A stretch of 18,526 bases of DNA, taken from positions 1 to 18,526 of the forward strand of contig JABJCZ010000093.1 of assembly GCA_018668475.1 (NCBI GenBank), read 5' to 3'. A program made the translations under genes and the position numbers. The notes beneath the pieces are model-generated. The model ran no database searches, was not told where the DNA came from, and saw only the letters and a list, made by a program, of their open reading frames with translations. Below, in pieces: positions 1-7,605 of the stretch (the stretch's first letter is position 1; the number at the start of each line of letters is the position of its first letter). This stretch comes from Alphaproteobacteria bacterium (GTDB lineage: Bacteria; Pseudomonadota; Alphaproteobacteria; UBA828).

Positions 1-1026
1 CTCGGCAATCCGCAGCTGGGTCAACCCCGCAGCTGCCACGACCTCACCCAGACCCCGCGGCAATGCGATGGGCTGAAACAGTGTGCCGAGATGGGCGTTG
101 AGTGACGTCGAATATTCAGACATGCCAAGGGCGGCCGCGAATTCTGGCACCGCCGCCCGCGCAAAGCCGTCAAACGACGGATCAAGCAGGGCGGCCAAAA
201 TCTCGCGCACCCGGTCAGCCCGAAAATTAGCCATCAACAGCCCGTCGCCATCGGCCATGCCGGGATAGCCATCAACCCGATGCGGTTCAAAAAATTCATC
301 CGTTGTGCCGGCGGCGTAACTCGCGGCAACGGCCGCATCAATGCCGTCTGCGCTGATGGTCGCATCGCTTTCGGCTGAGACGAGCAGACGCCACGCGCGA
401 GCCACCCGGTCCCACCTATTGTCGCGATCCATCGCCCAGTATCGACCACACACGCTGGCAATGCGCACGCCAGACAACGGCGCGATGTCGTCCGCAAAAG
501 CAGCCATACACGCCCGACCAGACACCGGGCCCATATCGCGGCCATCAAGAAACGCGTGTACCGCGACCGGGATCCCGGCTGCATTCAACGCATCGGCTAG
601 AGCCACCATATGATCCTGATGCGAATGCACCCCGCCCGTCGAAAGCAGGCCCAACAGATGGCAGGTACCGCCACTGGATCTGAGCTTCGCAATAAAGCGA
701 ACAAGGGCATCGTTGTTGGCGAGCGAGCCGTCCTCAATCGCGGCATCAATGCGCGGCAGGTCCTGCAGGGCCACGCGGCCTGCGCCAATGTTCATGTGAC
801 CAACCTCGGAATTACCCATCTGCCCCTCGGGCAACCCAACCGCCGGACCGGCGGTCGCCAGCAGATTGTGCGGGCAGCGCGCCAATAACCCGTCCCAAAC
901 AGGTGTCGACGCCTGCGCAATAGCATTGTCCGCAGTGGGCTCACCTGCCCCCCAGCCATCTAGAACGCATAGCACGACAGGGCGTGGAACGGCGTGGCTA
1001 TGAGAACGAGTTGCTTCAGTCGTCAT
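1..1026 (-). CDS. gpmI: 2,3-bisphosphoglycerate-independent phosphoglycerate mutase, 3' end cut by window edge
   Basis: This cytosolic glycolytic/gluconeogenic enzyme interconverts 3- and 2-phosphoglycerate using two metal ions (Mn2+ in many homologues) and a phosphoserine intermediate. The frame opens at an ATG (1026-1024) and stays open for 342 codons to the left edge; the family is about 510 residues, so roughly a third is missing. Visible motifs in order are LDGWG (22-26), GLPEGQMGNSEVGH (64-77) with the catalytic Ser73, LLGLLSTGGVHSH, HAFLDGRD, GRYWAMDRDNRW and NFRADR. These cover the first part of the phosphatase domain and the inserted transferase domain. The C-terminal metal-binding part lies outside the window. 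The ribosome binding site is weak (AGG about 9 bases upstream). It lies 66 bases after rlmH and probably belongs to the same transcript. The identification is very secure. Confidence 0.97.
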   Translation of the reverse strand, partial: MTTEATRSHSHAVPRPVVLCVLDGWGAGEPTADNAIAQASTPVWDGLLARCPHNLLATAGPAVGLPEGQMGNSEVGHMNIGAGRVALQDLPRIDAAIEDGSLANNDALVRFIAKLRSSGGTCHLLGLLSTGGVHSHQDHMVALADALNAAGIPVAVHAFLDGRDMGPVSGRACMAAFADDIAPLSGVRIASVCGRYWAMDRDNRWDRVARAWRLLVSAESDATISADGIDAAVAASYAAGTTDEFFEPHRVDGYPGMADGDGLLMANFRADRVREILAALLDPSFDGFARAAVPEFAAALGMSEYSTSLNAHLGTLFQPIALPRGLGEVVAAAGLTQLRIAE

Positions 1027-1092
1027 TTGCGGAGCCTGCGCTGCACATCAATTGAATTGTCCTGAGTACCATGAATCCAAGCGAGTCGCCAT

Positions 1093-1611
1093 TCAGGCAC
1101 GATGATAGGGATGGCCCGAAAGGATGCTAGCCGCGCGCCACAATTGCTCCGCCAACATGGCGCGCACCAACATGTGCGGCCAGATCATCGGGCCAAATGA
1201 CAGTACCTTTGTCGCGCTCTTCACGATTGCCGGCTCGAGCCCGTCTGCCCCACCAATAAAAAAAGCCGCATCGCGCACACCACTGTCGCGCCAATCCCCC
1301 AGCAAACGGGCAAATGCCTCGCTCGACAGGGTATCACCGCGTGGATCAAGCGCGATAACCCGCGCACCTTCGGGAACGGCAGCGGCCAGCTTCTTTCCTT
1401 CAGCTGCCTTTAGCCCCGCCGTAGCCTCTCGTGATTCGCGGATTTCCACCAAGCGCAGCGGCCAGGGCAATCGAGCCACATAGTTATCGAATAGAATCTG
1501 AGCCGGTTCACCCCGCCCGCGCCCGACCGCCGCAACAGTCAGCGCGAATCCACCCCCGCCGGCACTGCCACCACTACTGGAGGCGCCTGTTTTGCGACCG
1601 GCTCGCGCCAT
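1093..1611 (-). CDS. rlmH: 23S rRNA (pseudouridine-1915-N3)-methyltransferase RlmH
   Basis: RlmH is a SPOUT-class methyltransferase that uses S-adenosylmethionine to methylate pseudouridine 1915 in helix 69 of 23S rRNA, late in 70S assembly. The protein has 172 residues; the family is usually about 155. It shows FALTVAAVGRGRGEP near the N terminus, the AdoMet-binding loop FFIGGADGL (117-125), the segment SFGPMIWPHMLVRAMLAEQLWRA in the knot region, and the family's C-terminal HPYHR (167-171). About 21 N-terminal residues are Gly/Ser-rich and absent from typical members. The ATG is 3 bases after the rsfS stop and has no clear Shine-Dalgarno, which suggests translational coupling. A start further in, after a G-rich stretch just before FALTV, is also possible. 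The function is secure; the start is moderately certain. Confidence 0.95.
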   Translation of the reverse strand: MARAGRKTGASSSGGSAGGGGFALTVAAVGRGRGEPAQILFDNYVARLPWPLRLVEIRESREATAGLKAAEGKKLAAAVPEGARVIALDPRGDTLSSEAFARLLGDWRDSGVRDAAFFIGGADGLEPAIVKSATKVLSFGPMIWPHMLVRAMLAEQLWRAASILSGHPYHRA

Positions 1612-1614
1612 TCG

Positions 1615-2022
1615 CTAACTATCGAGAGTCGATTGAGATGCGGCGTCGGCATCGGACGGCAAATCCGCCGTCCACATTTTTTCGAGATTATAGAATTCAC
1701 GCACTTCCGGGCGAAAAATATGGACGATGATATCGTTCGCATCGACCAACACCCAGTCACCGTTCCGCTCACCTTCAACGGCAATGTCGCGCACGCCCGC
1801 GGCTTTGAGCGCCTCACGCAAGCGACCAGCAAGAGCGCTCACCTGCCGGTGGGACCGGCCTGTGGCAACGATCATGTAGTCAGCGATGCTGGATTTTCCC
1901 GACAAGCTGATAGCAACGACATCTTCGGCCTTGGCATCCTCAAGCGTCTCTGTGGCGATCTTGCAGATGTCATCTGCGCTCGGAAGGCTCGACCCGGCGG
2001 CAGGCCGTATCGGCGTATCTAT
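1615..2022 (-). CDS. rsfS: Ribosomal silencing factor RsfS (apparent ATA start)
   Basis: RsfS (RsfA/YbeB, DUF143) binds ribosomal protein L14 (uL14) on the 50S subunit and blocks subunit joining during starvation. The conserved core is AEDVVAISLSGKSSIADYM followed by IVATGRSHRQV, then GDWVLVDANDIIVHIF, REFYNLEKMW. The only ordinary start in frame is a TTG at 1905, and it would delete the conserved helix and first strand (KIATETLEDAKAEDVVAIS). The frame stays open upstream to an ATA at 2022-2020, which sits 7 bases after AAGGAG at the nadD stop codon. That start gives 135 residues, normal for the family. I therefore place the start at 2022, on sequence evidence only. Either a true non-AUG start or a G-to-A base difference from ATG would explain it. 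It follows nadD by 11 bases and precedes rlmH by 3. Confidence 0.9.
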   Translation of the reverse strand: MDTPIRPAAGSSLPSADDICKIATETLEDAKAEDVVAISLSGKSSIADYMIVATGRSHRQVSALAGRLREALKAAGVRDIAVEGERNGDWVLVDANDIIVHIFRPEVREFYNLEKMWTADLPSDADAASQSTLDS

Positions 2023-2033
2023 GACTCGTCTCC

Positions 2034-2687
2034 TTACTCGGTTTCACCCGCAGACCGCACCCGGCGAAGATCGGTTGCCGAGGCAGGATGCAACGGGCTG
2101 TGAAAAAAAATCCAGGCCGGTGGCGTCTGGCTGGCCAGTGTGGCCGCTAATCGCTCGGGGCACCGGGGGCGCCCGAACCGTTGAGCCGCCTTGCTGGCCT
2201 GCGCGAGCCGAGCATACGGCCAGCGGTCAAAGACCGCAACGGGAACCGCGTTGAAGATGGCCGGCCAATCATACCAATCGCCCATCTCAGGCAGCAAATC
2301 AGCCCCCATGAGCCACACGAAGCGGTCATGCGGTTGCGCGGCCCTAAGGCGCGCGATCGTTTGTGCCGAGCGCCGCGTGCCAAATCGTCGCTCGATATCG
2401 CTGACGATGATTTTCGGATGTCGGGCCATCTCACGAGCGCCGGCGAAGCGCGCCTCGAACGGCGCCATCCCGTCAGCCGGTTTCAGAGGGTTTTGTGGCG
2501 AGACCAGCCACCACACTTCATCCAGCTCAAGCCGGGCAAGTGCCACAAGACTAATGTGCCGATGGCCGTCGTGCGCCGGATTGAACGAGCCCCCGAGCAG
2601 CCCGATGCGCCGCCCCCGCCGCCGATGCGCAGAATGATACTGCGTAGGAACACGGGTCGGGAGGGGGCGCCCCGCCTTGCGCCTCAT
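2034..2687 (-). CDS. nadD: Nicotinate-nucleotide adenylyltransferase
   Basis: NadD transfers AMP from ATP to nicotinate mononucleotide, giving deamido-NAD, the penultimate step of NAD synthesis. The 217-residue protein has the nucleotidyltransferase HxGH-type signature GGSFNPAHDGH (32-42), the substrate-loop segment VSPQNPLK (62-69), FVWLMGADLL, and the C-terminal SATDLR, which matches the (S/T)xTxxR motif of the superfamily. About 28 basic residues (arginine-rich, with RRRGRR) precede the catalytic core, a little longer than typical. No other ATG or GTG start lies between this ATG and the core. It begins 14 bases after the proA stop without an obvious Shine-Dalgarno, so it is likely read by coupling. 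Its stop codon overlaps the AAGGAG that appears to serve rsfS. Confidence 0.96.
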   Translation of the reverse strand: MRRKAGRPLPTRVPTQYHSAHRRRGRRIGLLGGSFNPAHDGHRHISLVALARLELDEVWWLVSPQNPLKPADGMAPFEARFAGAREMARHPKIIVSDIERRFGTRRSAQTIARLRAAQPHDRFVWLMGADLLPEMGDWYDWPAIFNAVPVAVFDRWPYARLAQASKAAQRFGRPRCPERLAATLASQTPPAWIFFHSPLHPASATDLRRVRSAGETE

Positions 2688-2701
2688 AGGGACAAGCTGT
2701 T

Positions 2702-3994
2702 TCAGGGACGCACCTGACCGGTACCACGAACCTTGTACTTGTAGGTCGTGAGTTGCTCCACGCCGACCGGCCCACGCGCATGCAGCTTGCCGGTGGAAAT
2801 CCCGATCTCGGCGCCCATGCCAAACTGCCCACCATCGGCAAACTGCGTCGAGGTGTTATGCATGACGATACCGCTATCGACTTCTGCCATAAAGCGATCT
2901 GCCGCCGCATCGTCGGCCGTAATAACGCTCTCCGTATGGTGGGAGCCGTAGCGGTTGATGTGGTCTATCGCAGCATCCAGACCAGGCACGACACGCACCG
3001 AGATGATGGCCTCAAGGTATTCAGTCCCCCAATCCGCCTCTTCCGCCTGGCCGATCCGCGGATCAGCCGCCCGAGCTGCTGCATCGCCGCGCACTTCGCA
3101 GCCTGCGTCAATTAGCGGCGTGACGATGCCGGGCAAAGCGTCGACCACTGCCGCATCGATCAACAGGGTCTCGGTCGCGCCGCAAATACCGGTGCGCCGC
3201 ATTTTGGCATTCAGCACGACATCGCGCGCCATATCAGGCGCTGCAGCCGCATGCACGTAGGTATGGCAAATGCCGTCGAGATGGGCGAGCACAGGAATAC
3301 GGCTCTCGTTCATCAGCCGTTCAATCAACGAGCGGCCCCCACGCGGCACGACGAGATCAATATCGTCTTCCATCTTCACCAGCAGGCCTACGGCAGCGCG
3401 ATCCGTCGTCGGCACAAGCTGGATGCAGCCCTGCGGCAGGCCCGCCGCCACCAAACCATCGTGCAGGCAGCCAACAATGGCGCGTGACGAATGAAAGCTC
3501 TCGGAGCCCCCGCGCAGGACCGCGACATTGCCGGACATCAGACACAGCGCCCCGGCATCGGCGGTCACATTGGGACGAGATTCATAAATGATGGCAATAA
3601 CCCCGATGGGCACAGCCACCCGCTCGATGTGCAGCCCGTTGGGCCGATCGCGAACGTCCAGCACCCGACCGACCGGATCATCAAGAGTTGCAACTTCCTC
3701 GATACCGGCCGCCATGCCTTCTATACGTCCATCATCAAGCCTGAGCCGGTCCAGCATCGAGCCTGAGAGGCCGGACTCTTCGGCGGCCGCCATGTCCTTG
3801 CCATTGGCGTTGAGGATATCCGCCGCACGAGCGCGAATGGCGGCGGCAGCGGCGTTCAACGCTGCGCGCCGCACGTCAGCCGATGCGACAGCGAGAACCC
3901 GTGCCGCTTCGCGCGCTGCCGTGCCAAGCGCCGCCATGTCGGCTTCAAGGCTTTGAGCCTGAGTATGGTCGTCGGTAACTTGCGTCGCGCTCAT
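2702..3994 (-). CDS. proA: Gamma-glutamyl phosphate reductase (glutamate-5-semialdehyde dehydrogenase)
   Basis: ProA reduces gamma-glutamyl phosphate with NADPH to glutamate-5-semialdehyde, the second step of proline synthesis, and probably receives the labile substrate from ProB. The protein has 430 residues, normal for the family, with the aldehyde-dehydrogenase fold. Visible motifs are [19 protein letters not shown] (128-146), [20 protein letters not shown], and the catalytic region [14 protein letters not shown] with the nucleophile Cys271. The C-terminal part has [21 protein letters not shown] and the closing [13 protein letters not shown]. The start codon overlaps the proB stop by 4 bases (ATGA), a typical coupling arrangement that keeps the two enzymes in step. 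The gene appears intact. Confidence 0.98.
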   Translation of the reverse strand: MSATQVTDDHTQAQSLEADMAALGTAAREAARVLAVASADVRRAALNAAAAAIRARAADILNANGKDMAAAEESGLSGSMLDRLRLDDGRIEGMAAGIEEVATLDDPVGRVLDVRDRPNGLHIERVAVPIGVIAIIYESRPNVTADAGALCLMSGNVAVLRGGSESFHSSRAIVGCLHDGLVAAGLPQGCIQLVPTTDRAAVGLLVKMEDDIDLVVPRGGRSLIERLMNESRIPVLAHLDGICHTYVHAAAAPDMARDVVLNAKMRRTGICGATETLLIDAAVVDALPGIVTPLIDAGCEVRGDAAARAADPRIGQAEEADWGTEYLEAIISVRVVPGLDAAIDHINRYGSHHTESVITADDAAADRFMAEVDSGIVMHNTSTQFADGGQFGMGAEIGISTGKLHARGPVGVEQLTTYKYKVRGTGQVRP

Positions 3995-5139
3995 ACCGAA
4001 CTTTCTCCAGACAACACCAGATCATCCCGGTGGATCATCTCGTCCCGGCCACGGTAGCCAAGAATCTGCTCAATTTCACCCGTCTTGTGGCCGATGATAC
4101 GCGCGGCGTCATCTGCGGAATAGGCCACCAGTCCACGCCCGAGCTCCTGGCCGCCGGCATCACGCACGGCGACGGCATCGCCACGCTCGAAGCGCCCGTC
4201 CACACTGGTAACGCCGGCAGGCAGCAGGCTTTTACCCGAACCCAGCGCCCGCGCTGCGCCGGCATCAACAACCAGTGTGCCATGGGGCTGCAAGGCACTG
4301 GCTATCCATTGTTTGCGCGCTTTGTTGGGCGATGCACTGGCCATAAACCATGTCGCCCGTGCGCCCTCAAGCAGCCCCTGCAAGGGGTGTGCGCCCTGCC
4401 CGTTGGCGATGGCCATATTACAGCCGGACGCCGTGGACGCGCGCGCCGCCATCAATTTGGTCACCATGCCACCGGACGAATCTGAAGACCCGGCGGCACC
4501 GGCCATGGCCTCGATCTCGGGCGTAATATGCGCCACCGTGGGCACCCACTCCGCCGCGTCGTCCGAGCCGGGGTCAGCGGTATACAAGCCGTCAATATCC
4601 GACGACAGCAGCACCAGGGCGTCTGCCCCCATCATGGCGGCGACCCCGGCCGCCAGACGATCATTGTCGCCAAAGCGAATTTCCGCCGTGGCCACAGTGT
4701 CGTTTTCATTAATCACCGGAACGGCGTTCAGGCCGAGCAAGGCGGAGATCGTGTTGCGCGCGTTCAGATATCGCCGCCGGTCGTCCATGTCGCCAATTGT
4801 CAGCAACACTTGGGCAACGGTCACATCGTGCTCCGCCAGCGCTGCCTGATAAGCGTGCGCCAGCCGGATTTGCCCACAGGCCGCAGCCGCCTGACTTTCC
4901 TCCAGCCGGAGCACCGCATTGCTCAAACGCAGATGCCGGCGCCCGGCGGCAATCGCGCCAGAGGTCACGACAATAATTTCCGCGCCACGAGTCCGAAACG
5001 CGGCAACGTCGGCCGCCAGGCCCTGAAGCCAGTCGTGATGAACTTCACCGCTGGTCTGATCGACCAGCAGGGCGGAACCGATCTTGACGACAATGCGCCG
5101 TGCGGCGCTCAAGGGGTTCGAACTCGTGCTCATGGTCAC
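3991..5139 (-). CDS. proB: Glutamate 5-kinase with C-terminal PUA domain
   Basis: ProB phosphorylates glutamate with ATP, the first and usually proline-inhibited step of proline synthesis. The 382-residue protein has an amino-acid kinase domain with [10 protein letters not shown] (17-26, Lys19), [38 protein letters not shown] and [16 protein letters not shown] domain follows from about residue 285 to 375 ([20 protein letters not shown] through GDAVAVRD). The PUA-bearing form is the common one in Proteobacteria. Another ATG lies two codons in, so the exact start is uncertain by two residues. The start overlaps the end of obgE by 4 bases and the stop overlaps proA by 4 bases, making obgE-proB-proA one coupled unit. 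Confidence 0.98.
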   Translation of the reverse strand: MTMSTSSNPLSAARRIVVKIGSALLVDQTSGEVHHDWLQGLAADVAAFRTRGAEIIVVTSGAIAAGRRHLRLSNAVLRLEESQAAAACGQIRLAHAYQAALAEHDVTVAQVLLTIGDMDDRRRYLNARNTISALLGLNAVPVINENDTVATAEIRFGDNDRLAAGVAAMMGADALVLLSSDIDGLYTADPGSDDAAEWVPTVAHITPEIEAMAGAAGSSDSSGGMVTKLMAARASTASGCNMAIANGQGAHPLQGLLEGARATWFMASASPNKARKQWIASALQPHGTLVVDAGAARALGSGKSLLPAGVTSVDGRFERGDAVAVRDAGGQELGRGLVAYSADDAARIIGHKTGEIEQILGYRGRDEMIHRDDLVLSGESSV

Positions 5140-6182
5140 GCCGTCATGGGGTCGTAGGGCTCGGGGGGAAGGTCCTCTTCCGCGGCCGGCGCGCGCACGG
5201 TCTCAACGGTGCGCCTCATATTGCGCAACAGGTCCTGAACACCGGCACCTGTCACGCTTGAAATCAACGCCGGCGCCCGGCCAACGGCAGCCGCGAGATC
5301 GTCGGCTTTTTCGATTTGTTCTTCGTCGCTCAGCGCATCAATCTTGGTCAGGCAGACGAGCTCGGGCTTCTCCGAGATACCATGGCCATACGCCAGCAAC
5401 TCGCCACGAATGGTCCGGTAAGCCTCGCCCACACCGTCCTGCGTGCCATCAATCAGATGCACCAGCACCGCACAGCGCTCAACATGGCCAAGGAAACGAT
5501 CCCCCAGGCCGATACCCTCATGCGCGCCTTCGATCAGACCCGGCAGGTCGGCCATGACGAACTCGTCGCCATCGACGGCGACCACGCCGAGCTGAGGGGC
5601 CAGAGTCGTAAAGGGGTAGTCCGCGATTTTGGGCCGCGCCCGGCTGACCGCCGAAATAAAGGTCGATTTTCCAGCATTGGGCAGGCCGACGAGGCCGGCA
5701 TCTGCCAGCAGCTTGAGACGGAGTACAATAGTCCACGCCTCACCGGCCTCACCTGGGTCTGCCCGGCGCGGCGCCCGATTGGTCGAGGATTTGAAAAACG
5801 CATTGCCGTGGCCGCCCCGCCCGCCTTCTGCCAGCACGGCCTGTTCACCGGGCGCCGTGAGGTCAGCGATCAGGGTTTCGCCATCTTCTTCAAGAATTTG
5901 CGTGCCGACGGGGACAGCGATGATCATATCGTCGCCGTCAGCGCCGGTGCGATTGACACCCTCGCCACCACCGCCACGACGTGCCTTGAAATGCTGTTGG
6001 AAACGGAAATCGACGAGGGTGTTGAGGCCCGCCACGCATTCGGCAATCACCGAGCCGCCGTGGCCGCCATCACCGCCATCGGGGCCGCCAAGCGGCACAT
6101 TGCGCTCACGCCGAAAGCTCAGGCAGCCGTTGCCGCCGGCTCCGCTTTCAATATTTACTTTTGCCAGATCGATAAACTGCAT
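5136..6182 (-). CDS. obgE: Obg-family ribosome-assembly GTPase (ObgE/CgtA)
   Basis: Obg is an essential GTPase of late 50S assembly, also linked to ppGpp signalling. The 348-residue protein has a glycine-rich Obg domain (1-157; for example [16 protein letters not shown] and [13 protein letters not shown]). A GTPase domain follows with P-loop GLPNAGKST (166-174), [10 protein letters not shown]3 [12 protein letters not shown] (212-223), G4 TKID (279-282) and a SSVTG G5-like loop. The short tail is acidic and proline-rich ([11 protein letters not shown]). The start is placed at the ATG before QFIDLAKV because GGAGG lies 7 bases upstream and the family begins with this segment. An ATG 24 bases further upstream would put that GGAGG inside the gene. 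It follows an intrinsic terminator that ends rplU-rpmA, so transcription comes from read-through or an unrecognised promoter. Confidence 0.98.
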   Translation of the reverse strand: MQFIDLAKVNIESGAGGNGCLSFRRERNVPLGGPDGGDGGHGGSVIAECVAGLNTLVDFRFQQHFKARRGGGGEGVNRTGADGDDMIIAVPVGTQILEEDGETLIADLTAPGEQAVLAEGGRGGHGNAFFKSSTNRAPRRADPGEAGEAWTIVLRLKLLADAGLVGLPNAGKSTFISAVSRARPKIADYPFTTLAPQLGVVAVDGDEFVMADLPGLIEGAHEGIGLGDRFLGHVERCAVLVHLIDGTQDGVGEAYRTIRGELLAYGHGISEKPELVCLTKIDALSDEEQIEKADDLAAAVGRAPALISSVTGAGVQDLLRNMRRTVETVRAPAAEEDLPPEPYDPMTA

Positions 6183-6208
6183 GGCGGCGCCTCCGCCGGG
6201 CCGCACTC

Positions 6209-6223
6209 GCGCGGGCCCCGCGC
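6209..6223 (-). other. GC-only hairpin in the obgE leader
   Basis: A dyad with 7-base arms, GCGCGGG and CCCGCGC, around a single central base lies between the rpmA terminator and the obgE ribosome binding site. As RNA it can form at least a 5-base-pair all-GC stem. It has no T-tract after it, so it is not a terminator. It might affect obgE mRNA stability or translation; this is inference only. Confidence 0.45.
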
Positions 6224-6229
6224 ATCAAC

Positions 6230-6257
6230 AAAAAAGGGGAGCGGCCTACCGCTCCCC
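6230..6257 (-). terminator. Intrinsic terminator after rpmA
   Basis: Read on the minus strand, GGGGAGCGG pairs with CCGCTCCCC (9 base pairs, 4-base loop) and is followed at once by six T residues. This is a classic rho-independent terminator, 30 bases after the rpmA stop. It separates the ribosomal protein transcript from obgE-proBA, at least partly. The obgE start codon is only 48 bases further on. Confidence 0.93.
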
Positions 6258-6287
6258 CGATACTCGGTTCGCAGCAGGCGAACAGTG

Positions 6288-6545
6288 TTATGCAGTCGGC
6301 TCCACCGAAACAAATGTGCGGTCACCGGACTTCTTCTGGAATGCGACCCGACCTTCGGTCAGCGCAAACAGCGTGTGGTCCCGGCCAATGCCGACATTCT
6401 CGCCCGGGTGCCACTTAGTGCCCCGTTGGCGCGCAATGATGTTGCCCGCAAGAACGGCTTCGCCGCCATATTTTTTGATGCCCAGACGACGACCAGCGGA
6501 ATCGCGACCGTTGCGTGAGCTACCACCTGCTTTTTTATGTGCCAT
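6288..6545 (-). CDS. rpmA: 50S ribosomal protein L27 (bL27)
   Basis: L27 is a small basic protein of the large subunit whose N terminus reaches the peptidyl-transferase centre. The 85-residue product begins [16 protein letters not shown] and continues [20 protein letters not shown], then [24 protein letters not shown], an almost canonical L27. Bacteria whose L27 starts directly with AHKK do not need the N-terminal processing seen in Firmicutes. It starts 6 bases after the rplU stop, with AAGG upstream, so the two are co-transcribed. The standard intrinsic terminator lies just downstream. Confidence 0.99.
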   Translation of the reverse strand: MAHKKAGGSSRNGRDSAGRRLGIKKYGGEAVLAGNIIARQRGTKWHPGENVGIGRDHTLFALTEGRVAFQKKSGDRTFVSVEPTA

Positions 6546-6551
6546 GGTGCC

Positions 6552-7073
6552 TTATTCCTTGTCGCTGTCTTTGGTTGCCTTCTTGGCTGGCGCCTTCTTT
6601 GCAGCAGCCTTCTTCGCGGCAGGCTTGTCGGCAGCGGCAGCCTTCTTGGCCGGCGCCTTCTTTGCAGCGGCCTTTTTGGCAGGTGCGTCATCTGTCGCTT
6701 TGCCTGCGTCAGCAGCCGGCTTTGCGGCGGCCTTCTTCTTCGGAGACGCTTTCTCCCCGGCGGCCAGGATCTCTTCGATCCGCAAAATCGTTATGTTCTG
6801 CCGATGGCCCTGGGTGCGCCGGTAGTTCTTACGACGCTTCTTCTTGAAAACAATGATCTTGGTGTCGCGCTTGTGCTCAAGCACCGATGCGACCACGCGC
6901 GCGCCATCAACAACCGGCGTGCCGAGGGTGACGCTGTCGCCATCGCCCATTGCGAGCACATCGGTCAGCTCAATATTATTGCCGGCATCAACATCTGCCA
7001 GGCGTTCGATCTTGATGACGTCATCGGGCGACACCCGATACTGCTTACCGCCGGTTCTGATTACTGCGAACAT
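6552..7073 (-). CDS. rplU: 50S ribosomal protein L21 (bL21) with long Lys/Ala-rich C-terminal tail
   Basis: L21 binds 23S rRNA in the large subunit. The start is placed at the ATG of [18 protein letters not shown], the universal L21 N terminus; a longer frame upstream runs through the mRNA leader. Residues 1-103 are the conserved domain, ending with [23 protein letters not shown]. From about residue 115 to 173 the protein becomes a low-complexity basic tail made of AKKAPAKKA and AAAKKA units with a short acidic end (DSDKE), resembling histone H1-like or nucleic-acid-binding tails. Typical L21 is about 103 residues; alphaproteobacterial L21 proteins often carry extensions. It is the first gene of the rplU-rpmA unit, downstream of the promoter at 7172-7199. 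Confidence 0.97.
   Translation of the reverse strand: MFAVIRTGGKQYRVSPDDVIKIERLADVDAGNNIELTDVLAMGDGDSVTLGTPVVDGARVVASVLEHKRDTKIIVFKKKRRKNYRRTQGHRQNITILRIEEILAAGEKASPKKKAAAKPAADAGKATDDAPAKKAAAKKAPAKKAAAADKPAAKKAAAKKAPAKKATKDSDKE
6577..6683. repeat. Imperfect direct repeat encoding the L21 tail
   Basis: Two near-identical copies of about 45 bases, starting at 6577 and 6640, are offset by 63 bases (21 codons). Both contain GGCGCCTTCTTTGCAGC and both encode Ala-Lys-Lys-Ala-Pro runs in the L21 tail. Because the period is in frame, copy-number change would lengthen or shorten the tail without breaking the gene. Confidence 0.75.
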
Positions 7074-7137
7074 GGGATCCGTCCAACTGTGGGAACCGCA
7101 GGGAAAGTGCCGGGTTCCATCCACACAAATACAAGAG

Positions 7138-7159
7138 GGGGGCCGACCAGTCAGCCCCC
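7138..7159 (-). other. Hairpin at the 5' end of the rplU leader
   Basis: On the minus strand GGGGGC and GCCCCC (6 base pairs, 10-base loop) lie just downstream of the predicted transcription start, near the beginning of a leader of about 90 bases before rplU. It could stabilise the mRNA or be part of an L21 autoregulatory leader. The sequence shows the stem only; any regulatory role is inference. Confidence 0.45.
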
Positions 7160-7171
7160 GCACAGGCGCGC

Positions 7172-7199
7172 ACTATAGCGACCTTGCCGCCGCTGTCAA
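7172..7199 (-). promoter_or_regulatory. Sigma-70-type promoter for rplU-rpmA
   Basis: On the minus strand TTGACA (7199-7194, perfect -35) and TATAGT (7177-7172, close to TATAAT) are separated by 16 bases. Transcription should start near 7165, giving a leader of about 90 bases before the rplU ATG. This is the best promoter match seen in the window, which fits a ribosomal protein operon. Confidence 0.85.
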
Positions 7200-7402
7200 C
7201 GCCGGCCACACCTGCTGGAAACGACTGAAAAAGCGGGCATTTTTATACCAGCAACGGACAATTGGGCGTTGTGACGCCTTGCCCGGCCCCGAGGCTTGCG
7301 TTAAACAGGGCCTGCCCGCGCTTGAGCCAGCACCGGATCAGTGCTGAATCAACGCTGTCGAGGTAAAATAGGGCTACCTCGGACCGGGCGACGAGTGGGT
7401 CC
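7200..7402. other. Intergenic region upstream of tRNA-Ser
   Basis: No coding sequence is supported here. The right end must hold the tRNA promoter on the plus strand. A -10-like TAAAAT lies at 7364-7369, with no convincing -35 at 16-18 bases upstream. It overlaps a perfect 7-base inverted repeat, CGAGGTA (7359-7365) and TACCTCG (7375-7381), with a 9-base spacer. The left end abuts the rplU -35. Nothing else stands out. Confidence 0.4.
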
Positions 7403-7492
7403 GGAGAGGTGGCAGAGTGGTTGAATGCGCTGGTTTCGAAAACCAGTGGGCGTGTAAGCGTCTCGGGAGTTCGAATCTCCCCCTCTCCGCCA
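7403..7492 (+). tRNA. tRNA-Ser (anticodon CGA)
   Basis: The acceptor stem GGAGAGG pairs with CCTCTCC (7482-7488), followed by discriminator G and an encoded CCA (7490-7492). The anticodon stem CTGGT/ACCAG encloses the loop TTCGAAA, giving anticodon CGA for UCG codons. The long variable arm and the T-loop GTTCGAATC fit a class II serine tRNA of 90 bases. It stands at the junction between the housekeeping block and the accessory genes. Confidence 0.97.
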
Positions 7493-7605
7493 ACTGGTCT
7501 CGGCGTTTACCGCCTCCCCAAACGACCCTCTGAATACCTCAGAACCGCGCGCGAAAATTCTGGCGCGATCATCATAGCACCGCTTGCACCCCCACCTTAA
7601 TTTCG

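Noticed and set aside
5316..6825. Long plus-strand open frames of about 400 codons opposite obgE, rpmA and rplU.
   Set aside because: They are antisense to highly conserved genes, have compositions expected from GC-rich complementary strands, and show no recognisable domain.
7465..7492. Search for a second copy of the tRNA-Ser 3' end that would mark a genomic island boundary.
   Set aside because: No duplicate of the T-arm or acceptor end was found to the right within the window; short GTTCGAA matches elsewhere do not extend.
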